DNA from: DASRQK01 sp964436635
GTDB lineage: Bacteria > Bacteroidota > Bacteroidia > Sphingobacteriales > Sphingobacteriaceae
Direction: 5' to 3'
DNA: 19,087 bases
NCBI GenBank assembly: GCA_964436635.1
Contig: CAYTDM010000029.1
Location: 1-19,087 of the forward strand
The notes under the pieces were generated by a model. It made no database searches. It was given only the letters and a program-made list of their open reading frames with translations, and was not told where the DNA came from. Both the position numbers and the translations under genes were made by a program. Shown one piece after another: positions 6,504-13,649 of this stretch (positions are counted from its first letter, which is position 1; each line of letters begins with the position of its first letter).

Positions 6504-8204
6504 ATGTCAAATAGATTATTTAGAAAGAAAACGGTGGCACAAATCATGGAAGCTTCCCGAGTTTCTGGTCGAGATGCAATGCCAAAAATTCTTGGGGTAC
6601 GAGATTTAGTTTCCTTCGGAATCGCGGCCATCGTCGGTGCAGGTATTTTTAGTACGATCGGTTTAGCTGCTTTTAATGGTGGTCCCGCCATTTCTATGTT
6701 GTTTGTATTTGTAGCATTTGCCTGTGTATTTACCGCGTTGGCCTATGCTCAATTTGCAAGTACAGTGCCTGTGTCGGGAAGTGCATACACCTATGCCTAC
6801 GTCACATTTGGTGAATTATTTGCCTGGATCATAGGTTGGGCCCTGATTCTCGAATACGCAGTTTCGAATATGGTCGTCGCGATAGCCTGGTCACAATATT
6901 TTGTGAGCATGTTAGCCGGTTTTGGTATTACCGTGCCCGCTTGGCTCACGATGGCACCTTCTTATGCTATTGAAGCGTTTGACAAGTTTCAGGCTCAAGG
7001 GTTGGAGGCCTTAACCCAAGTAGAGCGCACGGCATTATTAGCATATCAATCCGCTCCAAAAGTGGGAAATATCCCGATTATATTTGATTTATTTGCGGGC
7101 GTCATTACCTTTTTAGTGACTTGGTTAGTTTATGTGGGGATCAAAGAATCTCGAAATGCGAGTAATATCATGGTCATTATTAAAGTGGGTGTCATCCTTT
7201 TTGTAATCATTGGGGGCGCTTTCTTTGTGAAACCAGAAAATTGGACACCGTTTGCACCAAATGGTTTGCAGGGTGTTTTAGGGGGCGTAGCAGCTGTGTT
7301 TTTTGCATTTATTGGATTTGATTCCATATCCACAACGGCAGAAGAATGTAAAGATCCACAACGTGATTTACCTAAAGCCATGATCTTAACCTTGTTAATT
7401 TGTGCGGTGTTGTATGTGTTAATTACTCTTGTCCTTACTGGAATGGTTAATTATACGGAATTAAATGTGAAGGATCCTTTATCTTATGTGTTCTCTTACA
7501 TTGGAATGGACTTTATGGCAGGGATTGTATCCGTAACCTCGGTGGTGGCCATTACGAGTGCATTATTAGTTTTTCAGCTTGCGCAACCAAGAATTTGGAT
7601 GACCATGAGCCGGGATGGACTTTTATGGAAACGTTTTTCAAATGTGCACCCAAAGTACAAAACACCTTCTTTCGCAACGATCATTACGGGATTAGTTGTG
7701 GCCTTTCCAGCCTTGTTTTTAAAAATGGATTTCTTTGTGGATCTAACAAGTGTAGGAACATTTTTTGCCTTTATTTTAGTTTGCGGAGGGGTCTTATATA
7801 TGGATCATGCAGGAATCTCTAAGCAATCTAAGTTCAAAGTTCCTTATGTGAATGGTAAATACATAATTGGAATCAGCTTAATAGTGGCCTTGTACATTAT
7901 GTATACCTACAGACCAGAAGCCTTGGCAGACTGGAGAGATCATACATTTTTATATATTATAGAACATAAAATCTTAGATGTGATGTTCTGGTTGACTTGG
8001 GTGATATTAGCGGTTATGGGCTTTAAGTATAATTTTTCTTTGCTGCCTGTGGCCGGAATTCTCGTCAATATGTATTTAATGTCCGAGTTAGGTTCAAGTA
8101 ATTGGTATATATTCTTAATCTGGTTAGTGCTCGGATTGATTGTGTATTTTGCTTACGGTTATAGAAAATCAAAATTGAACGAGTTAGAACCTACCTCCAA
8201 ATAA
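6504..8204 (+). CDS. APC-family cationic amino acid permease
   Basis: This 566-residue inner-membrane transporter belongs to the amino acid-polyamine-organocation superfamily, closest in pattern to the cationic amino acid transporter (CAT) group. It has a cytoplasmic N terminus with basic residues, then the TM1 signature GIAAIVGAGIFSTIG (GAGIF at 45-49) that binds substrate backbone. Many long hydrophobic segments follow (about 12-14), with the conserved cytoplasmic stretch EECKDPQRDLPKA after a helix with FFAFIGFDS. A polar segment near residues 150-185 looks like an outer loop. Substrate cannot be read from the sequence. Nearness to the tyrosine degradation cluster makes an aromatic or broad amino acid conceivable, but the genes are not in one operon. 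A strong terminator follows. Confidence 0.9.
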   Translation: MSNRLFRKKTVAQIMEASRVSGRDAMPKILGVRDLVSFGIAAIVGAGIFSTIGLAAFNGGPAISMLFVFVAFACVFTALAYAQFASTVPVSGSAYTYAYVTFGELFAWIIGWALILEYAVSNMVVAIAWSQYFVSMLAGFGITVPAWLTMAPSYAIEAFDKFQAQGLEALTQVERTALLAYQSAPKVGNIPIIFDLFAGVITFLVTWLVYVGIKESRNASNIMVIIKVGVILFVIIGGAFFVKPENWTPFAPNGLQGVLGGVAAVFFAFIGFDSISTTAEECKDPQRDLPKAMILTLLICAVLYVLITLVLTGMVNYTELNVKDPLSYVFSYIGMDFMAGIVSVTSVVAITSALLVFQLAQPRIWMTMSRDGLLWKRFSNVHPKYKTPSFATIITGLVVAFPALFLKMDFFVDLTSVGTFFAFILVCGGVLYMDHAGISKQSKFKVPYVNGKYIIGISLIVALYIMYTYRPEALADWRDHTFLYIIEHKILDVMFWLTWVILAVMGFKYNFSLLPVAGILVNMYLMSELGSSNWYIFLIWLVLGLIVYFAYGYRKSKLNELEPTSK

Positions 8205-8230
8205 AACCTTTCAAGCACTTTCAAGCCTCG

Positions 8231-8266
8231 GAGTGTTTCTCGAAGTGTTTCTTGGAGTGTTTCTTG
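8231..8266. repeat. 12-bp tandem repeat, 3 copies
   Basis: Three consecutive 12-bp units of the form (G/A)AGTGTTTCT(C/T)G run from 8231 to 8266, and a partial AGTGT follows at 8272. They lie between the permease stop codon and its terminator, so they are transcribed as 3' UTR. Confidence 0.8.
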
Positions 8267-8292
8267 GTTCGAAGTGTAATGTCTATAAATTT

Positions 8293-8325
8293 AAAAGGGT
8301 GCTGAACTGCTTCAGCACCCTTTTT
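8293..8325 (+). terminator. Strong bidirectional terminator
   Basis: AAAAGGGTGCTGAA (8293-8306) pairs perfectly with TTCAGCACCCTTTT (8311-8324) around a CTGC loop, with A and T runs on either side. It separates the permease from convergent hppD. Between 8326 and 8466 nothing else is seen. Confidence 0.9.
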
Positions 8326-8466
8326 GGTTTAAGAATAATCTCAATTAACCGCTATGATGTTTTTTAGTTTATCCAGCGTATTATAGATGTTATAATACCG
8401 GAACTACTTTGTAAATATAATGAAATAAAAATTAACCGTCAAGAAATAAAAAATATAATTCCTTGA

Positions 8467-9594
8467 TTATAAGTTTCCTCGTCTTGCTTGTTCACGTTCA
8501 ATGGCCTCAAAAAGTGCTTTAAAGTTACCAGCACCAAAGCTTTGGGCACCTCTTCGTTGAATAATTTCAAAAAAGAACGTTGGACGATCTTGAATAGGTT
8601 TTGTAAATATTTGTAACAAATACCCCTCTTCATCCCGATCTACCAAGATTCCAAGTTCTTGAATGGCGTCTAAATCTTCTTTAATAGATCCTATTCTGTC
8701 TGGAATCATTTCGTAATACGCTTCAGGAGGTGCGCTCAAAAACTCTACTCCACGATCCTTCAAAGCCCGTACAGTTTTTAAAATGTCCTTTGTTTCAATC
8801 GCGACGTGTTGCACGCCTTCACCTTCATAAAATTCAAGATATTCTTCGATTTGTGATTTCTTTTTCCCCTCCGCGGGTTCATTGATCGGGAACTTAACAT
8901 AACCATTTCCATTACTCATGACCTTACTCATTAAAGCAGAGTATTCGGTATTGATTTGCTTATCATCGAAAGATAAAATGTTCACAAAACCCATCACATC
9001 TTGGTACCATTGCACAGTTTCATTCATTTTGTTCCAACCCACATTTCCGACACAATGATCTACGTGCAATAACCCGGCATCTTCAGGATTGTAATCGCTG
9101 ACCCATGCTTCATATCCCGGCATAAAAGGTCCTTGGTAGTTTTTCCGTTCCACAAATAAATGAACAGTTTCACCATAAGTGTAAATTCCTGCCGTCCTAA
9201 TTTCACCGAATTCATCAGTCAGGGTTTGTGGTTCCTGATAAGGTTTCGCTCCTCTTTTTACGGTTTCCTCAAAGGCTTTGTACGCATCGTCAACCCATAG
9301 GGCTAAGATTTTAATACCATCTCCGTGTGTTTTAACATGCTCTGAAATGGAGTGATTCGATCGCAACGCAGAGGTTAAAACCAAGCGCACTTTATTTTGT
9401 TTTAATACATAGGATGCGCGGTCACGTACACCGGTTTCAGGTCCGGCGTAGGCCTCTGATTGGAAGCCAAATGCTGTTTTGAAATAATGCGCAGCCTGTT
9501 TCGCATTCCCTACATAAAATTCAATAAAATCGGTGCCGTTAATCGGTAAAAAATCTTGTGCTTTCGCGATTTTCTCTGCAAATGTCTGACTCAT
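8467..9594 (-). CDS. hppD: 4-hydroxyphenylpyruvate dioxygenase
   Basis: This non-haem Fe(II) dioxygenase converts 4-hydroxyphenylpyruvate and O2 to homogentisate and CO2 in tyrosine catabolism. The 375-residue protein has two glyoxalase-fold (vicinal oxygen chelate) halves. The iron ligands fit His180 (HVDHCVGNV), His263 (GVQHVAIET) and Glu343 (FFFEIIQRRG). The C-terminal GAGNFKALFEAIEREQ helix gates the active site in the family. It lies 95 bp downstream of hmgA on the same strand with no clear box of its own between them, so the two are probably cotranscribed. The product feeds directly into hmgA. Confidence 0.97.
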   Translation of the reverse strand: MSQTFAEKIAKAQDFLPINGTDFIEFYVGNAKQAAHYFKTAFGFQSEAYAGPETGVRDRASYVLKQNKVRLVLTSALRSNHSISEHVKTHGDGIKILALWVDDAYKAFEETVKRGAKPYQEPQTLTDEFGEIRTAGIYTYGETVHLFVERKNYQGPFMPGYEAWVSDYNPEDAGLLHVDHCVGNVGWNKMNETVQWYQDVMGFVNILSFDDKQINTEYSALMSKVMSNGNGYVKFPINEPAEGKKKSQIEEYLEFYEGEGVQHVAIETKDILKTVRALKDRGVEFLSAPPEAYYEMIPDRIGSIKEDLDAIQELGILVDRDEEGYLLQIFTKPIQDRPTFFFEIIQRRGAQSFGAGNFKALFEAIEREQARRGNL

Positions 9595-9689
9595 TATTTA
9601 ATCTATATTTTGGTATTAATTTAGTTTTCTATGAAAGTATATTCTATGCTATTATAATCTGTGAAAGTAAAACTTATAAACGGATCATC

Positions 9690-10847
9690 TTAACTCATCC
9701 ACGACTTGTGATAATCGGGATCTTCAATTTTTAGCGCCTCATCAGTTAACATCAATGGTCGAAAAGGATCGATCATAACGGCTAATTCATCCGTCTTTGT
9801 CTGGCCAATGCTCTTTTCCACGGTGCCAGGATGTGGGCCGTGCGGGATGCCTCCTGGATGCAAGGTGATTTGGCCACGCTCCACACTGCTTCTGCTCATA
9901 AAATCACCATCTACATAGTATAGCACTTCATCCGAATCTACATTACTATGGTTATATGGAGCAGGAATGGCTTGTGGATGGTAATCATACAGCCTTGGGC
10001 AAAAACTGCACAGCACAAACGCATCGGTTTCGAATGTTTGGTGAACCGGTGGGGGTTGATGGACCCGACCAGTAATCGGTTCAAAATTATGAATGGAAAA
10101 TCCCCATGGAAAATGATACCCATCCCAACCGACAAAGTCAAAAGGATGACTGCCATAGGTGTATGGATAAATCAAGCCCTGCTTTTTAATTTTGACTTTG
10201 AAATCCCCCAACTCATCAAAGGTCTCCAAATTTTGCGGGAGCTTCATGTCGCGTTCGCAAAATGGACTATGCTCCATCAATTGGCCAAAATCATTCCTAT
10301 ACCGTTTAGGAGTACGAACGGGTGAAAACGATTCCACGATCAGCAGGCGATTTTCTTCCGTATCGAAATGTATTTGATAGATAACCCCTCTTGGAATTAA
10401 GAGGTAATCTCCGTATTCAAATTTAATTTGTCCATATCCAGTTTTCAGCACGCCACTTCCTTCATGGATGAACAAAATTTCGTCAGCTTGGCTATTTTTG
10501 TAAAAATAATCCGTCATGGATTTTTTGGGCGCAGCCAAAGACAGATGAAGATCTTGATTAATTAGCACAGGTTTTCGACTGGCTAAAAAATCGTCTTCAG
10601 GTTGAACCTGAAATCCTTTCAGGCTCGTATGTTTTAAATGTTTATCCCTCGCGACAGTAGGCGTAACAGAATAAGGTTCCCCGATTTTTTTTACAAGTGT
10701 GGGCGGGTGGCAGTGATAGACTAAAGAGTACGTGCTGGAGAAACCATGTGTAGAAACTAACTCCTCCGCATACAACCCTCCATCCGGTTTTCTAAAAACC
10801 GTGTGCCTTTTTGCAGGTATTTGCCCTAAATGATGATAGATAGCCAT
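9690..10847 (-). CDS. hmgA: Homogentisate 1,2-dioxygenase
   Basis: This cytoplasmic Fe(II) enzyme opens the homogentisate ring to maleylacetoacetate. The 385-residue protein is on the short side compared with the 430-450 residues of proteobacterial and animal enzymes but is full-length for this bacterial branch, from YHHLGQIPAKRHTVFR to the C-terminal PFRPLMLTDEAL. Candidate iron ligands are His300 and Glu307 in PAPYNHSNVDSDEV and His336 or His339 in GGIPHGPHPG. The cupin-like N-terminal half carries IHEGSGVLKTGYG. It reads divergently from the fumarylacetoacetase gene through an 88-bp region with one predicted -7 box per direction, and hppD follows downstream. Confidence 0.96.
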   Translation of the reverse strand: MAIYHHLGQIPAKRHTVFRKPDGGLYAEELVSTHGFSSTYSLVYHCHPPTLVKKIGEPYSVTPTVARDKHLKHTSLKGFQVQPEDDFLASRKPVLINQDLHLSLAAPKKSMTDYFYKNSQADEILFIHEGSGVLKTGYGQIKFEYGDYLLIPRGVIYQIHFDTEENRLLIVESFSPVRTPKRYRNDFGQLMEHSPFCERDMKLPQNLETFDELGDFKVKIKKQGLIYPYTYGSHPFDFVGWDGYHFPWGFSIHNFEPITGRVHQPPPVHQTFETDAFVLCSFCPRLYDYHPQAIPAPYNHSNVDSDEVLYYVDGDFMSRSSVERGQITLHPGGIPHGPHPGTVEKSIGQTKTDELAVMIDPFRPLMLTDEALKIEDPDYHKSWMS

Positions 10848-10872
10848 TTAGAAATTTATAATTGTATTCTAA

Positions 10873-10880
10873 CAAATATA
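10873..10880 (-). promoter_or_regulatory. Predicted hmgA -7 box (TATATTTG)
   Basis: The minus strand reads TATATTTG at 10880-10873, a perfect TAnnTTTG and identical to the tyrS box. It implies a leader of about 20 nt. No clear -33 TTG. Confidence 0.55.
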
Positions 10881-10922
10881 CAAAATAAAAATACATTGTT
10901 TAAAAGAATCAGCGAAATAATG

Positions 10923-10930
10923 TAGCTTTG
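10923..10930 (+). promoter_or_regulatory. Predicted -7 box for the fumarylacetoacetase gene (TAGCTTTG)
   Basis: TAGCTTTG is a perfect TAnnTTTG and ends only 5 bp before the ATG at 10936. A TTG at 10896-10898 is 24 bp upstream, slightly beyond the usual spacing. If used, the transcript would be leaderless or nearly so. Confidence 0.55.
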
Positions 10931-10935
10931 GAATA

Positions 10936-11928
10936 ATGAAACTATTTTCTTTTACAAGCCGACAGCATTCGGGGATTGGATTATGTGTGCAGTCAAATTA
11001 TTACGATTTGCAACGCTTACGTCCGACTCTGCCCACTTCCATGCTCGAATTATGCATGCAAGGGGAAGCAGCCTGGCAGGCACTTGTCGAATTAAATCAA
11101 TTTATTATCGACCATCCCAAGGATGAAGGAGTGTCCGCTTCTCGCATTGATTTAGATGCAGGCTATACCTTATTGGCACCCCTCCCGAATCCCTCCTCTG
11201 TACGGGATGCGTATGCCTTTCGTCAACATGTGGAGACTTCAAGGCGAAACAGGGGCTTGGAGATGATTCCGACTTTTGATGAAATACCGGTATTTTATTT
11301 TAGTAACCATCGGGCAGTCACGGGTCCCGGTTCCATCGCGTGCATGCCATTGCATTTAAATCAATTGGATTTTGAATTGGAAGTCGCTGTCGTCATCAAA
11401 AAAAAGGGGCGAAACATTTCTCCTGAGGAAGCAGACGAATACATCGCTGGTTTTATGATTATGAATGATTGGAGCGCGCGTGCTTTGCAAATGCAGGAAA
11501 TGCAACTGAATTTAGGGCCTGCAAAGGGTAAGGATTTTTCCACTTCTTTTGGACCGTATTTGGTGACGCCGGATGAATTGGCGGAATACCAAGTCCCCCC
11601 ACCAGAAGGTCATGTCGGAACCTGTTATCGGTTAGAGATGAAGGCAGTAGTAAATGGTGAAGAAGTGTCGAAGGGGTGGTTGAATGAAATGCATTGGACC
11701 TTCGCTGAAATTATTTCCCGCGCGTCTTACGGGGTCGATTTATACCCAGGAGATGTCATTGGTTCTGGAACAGTGGGTACCGGATGTTTTTTGGAACTGA
11801 ACGGCACAGGAAAGTTTCTAAACCCAGAAGTTTTTGTGGAACAATGGTTACTTCCTGGTGATCAAATTAGCTTATCCGTCACCGGTTTAGGCGAATTAAA
11901 AAATGAAATTATAGTAGCAGAATCGTAA
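10936..11928 (+). CDS. Fumarylacetoacetase-family hydrolase
   Basis: This 330-residue protein belongs to the fumarylacetoacetate hydrolase (FAH) superfamily, which cleaves C-C bonds of beta-diketo acids with a divalent metal. Residues about 80-330 are the FAH fold. Visible are DAYAFRQHVE (probable catalytic His88), the metal ligands of DFELEVAVVI (Glu137, Glu139), MNDWSAR (Asp168) and GPAKGKDF (lysines 187 and 189). In this setting, divergent from hmgA-hppD, the natural substrate is fumarylacetoacetate, giving fumarate and acetoacetate. The same fold also includes acylpyruvases, so the assignment rests partly on context. A flavin-reductase-like gene follows after 21 bp and is probably cotranscribed. 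Confidence 0.9.
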   Translation: MKLFSFTSRQHSGIGLCVQSNYYDLQRLRPTLPTSMLELCMQGEAAWQALVELNQFIIDHPKDEGVSASRIDLDAGYTLLAPLPNPSSVRDAYAFRQHVETSRRNRGLEMIPTFDEIPVFYFSNHRAVTGPGSIACMPLHLNQLDFELEVAVVIKKKGRNISPEEADEYIAGFMIMNDWSARALQMQEMQLNLGPAKGKDFSTSFGPYLVTPDELAEYQVPPPEGHVGTCYRLEMKAVVNGEEVSKGWLNEMHWTFAEIISRASYGVDLYPGDVIGSGTVGTGCFLELNGTGKFLNPEVFVEQWLLPGDQISLSVTGLGELKNEIIVAES

Positions 11929-11949
11929 TTTGGGCATAAATAAATTTGA

Positions 11950-12846
11950 ATGAAAAGGACGAGATTGACTTTTGATGTGGAGGCAGGTTCGCCGATCGAT
12001 GATTTAATAAAATATGCGGTGGCGCCTCGGCCGATTTGCTTCGCAACCACCATCGACAAAGTAGGAAATGTAAACCTGAGCCCATTTAGTTATTTTAATA
12101 TCATGTCGCATAATCCACCTATCTGTGTTTTTTCTCCTTTGCGAAGGATGCGGGATGGGTCGACCAAACATACCCTGGAAAATATTTTAGAAGTCCCGGA
12201 AGTGGTGATTAATATTGTGAATTATGCTTTGGTACAACAGCAATCCTTAGCGAGTACGGAATACGAAAAAGGTGTGAATGAGTTTGAAAAATCGGGCCTA
12301 ACCATGTTGCCATCTACCTTAATTCAACCCCCTCGAGTGGCGGAAGCACCGGTTCAATTAGAGTGTAAAGTACGGGAAGTTATCTCCTTAGGTGATCAAC
12401 CAGGAAATGGCCAATTAGTCTTGGCGGAAGTTTTGCGCATGCACATCGATCAGGAACTTATAAATGAGAACGGGGTTTTGGACCAAAAGAAACTCGATTT
12501 GGTGGCACGTTTAGGCGGAGATTGGTATGGCAGAATAAATGAGGACGCTTTATTTGAGGTGCCAAAACCTTTGCGGAATAAGGGGATGGGTGTAGATCAA
12601 TTGCCGGAACACGTTCGTTTATCTACCGTGCTGACGGGGAATCATTTAGGTTTGTTGGGTAATGTCGAGGTTTTGCCAGACACCGAAGAAGTTGAAAGCA
12701 TTATGACGGAACCTGAAATCAAAGAATTATTGGATGCATTCATCGGGGATGAGACGAGCCGTCGGAATCAATTGCATCATTTAGCGGCGAAGTATTTAGA
12801 TCAAGGCAAGGTGATGCATGCTTGGAAAATTTTATTACTGCCCTGA
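11950..12846 (+). CDS. Flavin reductase-like FMN-binding split-barrel protein
   Basis: The first 200 residues of this 298-residue protein fit the flavin reductase-like domain, an FMN-binding split barrel: YAVAPRPICFATTID, GNVNLSPFSYFNIMSHNPP, then TLENILEVPEVVINIV and CKVREVISLGD with GQLVLAEV. This fold in DIM6/NTAB-type proteins binds FMN and often reduces it for an oxygenase, but I cannot see a specific substrate. The remaining 90 residues are a mostly helical tail (STVLTGNHLGLLGNVEVLP, HHLAAKYLDQGKVMHAWKIL) not explained by the domain. It starts 21 bp after the fumarylacetoacetase gene without its own promoter box, so it should share that gene's regulation. No known step of tyrosine breakdown requires it, so its role is open. 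Confidence 0.85.
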   Translation: MKRTRLTFDVEAGSPIDDLIKYAVAPRPICFATTIDKVGNVNLSPFSYFNIMSHNPPICVFSPLRRMRDGSTKHTLENILEVPEVVINIVNYALVQQQSLASTEYEKGVNEFEKSGLTMLPSTLIQPPRVAEAPVQLECKVREVISLGDQPGNGQLVLAEVLRMHIDQELINENGVLDQKKLDLVARLGGDWYGRINEDALFEVPKPLRNKGMGVDQLPEHVRLSTVLTGNHLGLLGNVEVLPDTEEVESIMTEPEIKELLDAFIGDETSRRNQLHHLAAKYLDQGKVMHAWKILLLP

Positions 12847-12860
12847 TTCTATTAATTTTT

Positions 12861-12980
12861 CACTAAACCAGATGTTTTTCGGCTAAACCTGTTGCTTTTT
12901 GGCTAAACCTGTTGCTTTTTGGCTAAACATGATGCTTTTTGGCTAAACCAGATATTTTTCGGATAAACCTGTTAATTATT
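12861..12980. repeat. 20-bp tandem repeat array, 6 copies plus decayed flank
   Basis: Six head-to-tail 20-bp units follow consensus GGCTAAACCTGTTGCTTTTT: 12861-12880, 12881-12900, 12901-12920, 12921-12940, 12941-12960 and 12961-12980. The second and third are identical, and the outer ones differ by a few bases. Two more decayed units can be traced at 12981-13000 and 13001-13020. Each unit contains a T tract, so the tracts repeat every two helical turns. The array starts 15 bp after the flavin-reductase-like stop codon and ends just before the promoter of the secreted protein gene. Confidence 0.95.
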
Positions 12981-13043
12981 GTTAAATCAGCATAAATTTT
13001 GCTAAATTTTTTCCAAAATTTTAGAATTGTCAATTTAGAAATA

Positions 13044-13051
13044 TATATTTG
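13044..13051 (+). promoter_or_regulatory. Predicted -7 box for the secreted protein (TATATTTG)
   Basis: TATATTTG is a perfect TAnnTTTG ending 18 bp before the ATG at 13070, giving a leader of about 15 nt. It also shows that the in-frame TTG at 13049 is part of the promoter and not a start codon. Confidence 0.6.
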
Positions 13052-13069
13052 TTCCTGGAGAATTACTTG

Positions 13070-13573
13070 ATGAGGAAACTTTTACGCGATACATGTATGG
13101 TTTTAACTATTAGCAGCAGTCTGCTAATGGCCACCTTGTCTGTGTCTGCGAACGGTCTGAATGCTGCTGAATCAGTGATTCAAGACAGTTTAGGCAATAA
13201 GCCGGCCGCCCAATCTCCAAATACCAAACAAGCTACAAAATCTTCCGGTTCTTTCTTCTCGAATTGGTTTTTACAGCCGTTTAAAAGCAATGCCCAGGCT
13301 CCTTCAGATAAGTTGCTCAGCAATGTGAAAATTTTCCCGAATCCTACGGTGGAATCCATTAATTTATCGTACCGCTTAGGTAAGCGCAGCGATGTGTCAA
13401 TAAAAGTGATGGATGCGCTTGGCAATGAATTGCTAACGTTATTTAGCCAAAATGTAGATTCAGGAAATCAAAATCATTCTTTTGATATTCAAAAACGCCT
13501 AAGTCCTGGATTGTATTTCTTAAAAGTAACTGCGGGGACCGAGACGGTCATTAAGCGGATTTCTATCCTTTAA
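13070..13573 (+). CDS. Small secreted protein with type IX sorting domain
   Basis: This 167-residue protein has three parts. Residues 1-28 are a Sec signal peptide (MRKLLRDTCMVLTISSSLLM, then ATLSVSA). Residues about 29-85 are Ser/Asn/Gln/Lys-rich low-complexity sequence with a short aromatic patch (SFFSNWFLQPF). Residues about 88-167 match the type A Por secretion (T9SS) C-terminal domain: KIFPNPTVESINLSY, then VMDALGNELLTL and LSPGLYFLKVTAGTETVIKR. Such domains route cargo across the outer membrane and are normally cut off. There is no recognisable cargo domain between signal and tail, which is odd. I chose ATG 13070 because it begins the signal peptide and follows the -7 box. It may be a structural or adaptor surface protein; function unknown. 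Confidence 0.88.
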   Translation: MRKLLRDTCMVLTISSSLLMATLSVSANGLNAAESVIQDSLGNKPAAQSPNTKQATKSSGSFFSNWFLQPFKSNAQAPSDKLLSNVKIFPNPTVESINLSYRLGKRSDVSIKVMDALGNELLTLFSQNVDSGNQNHSFDIQKRLSPGLYFLKVTAGTETVIKRISIL

Positions 13574-13599
13574 TTGTCGCTAAATTATCACAAAATTTT

Positions 13600-13633
13600 C
13601 GCTGATTCCTCGCTAACACTTGTGAATCAGGCG
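13600..13633. terminator. Candidate terminator between convergent genes
   Basis: CGCTGATTC (13600-13608) pairs with GAATCAGGCG (13624-13633) with one bulge and a 15-nt loop. A T-rich stretch follows on the plus strand. It lies between the secreted protein and the convergent ispG. Confidence 0.55.
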
Positions 13634-13649
13634 GATTTCTCTTTGATTT

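Noticed and set aside
12861..12980. A CRISPR array
   Set aside because: The 20-bp units are directly adjacent with no unique spacers, and there are no cas genes.
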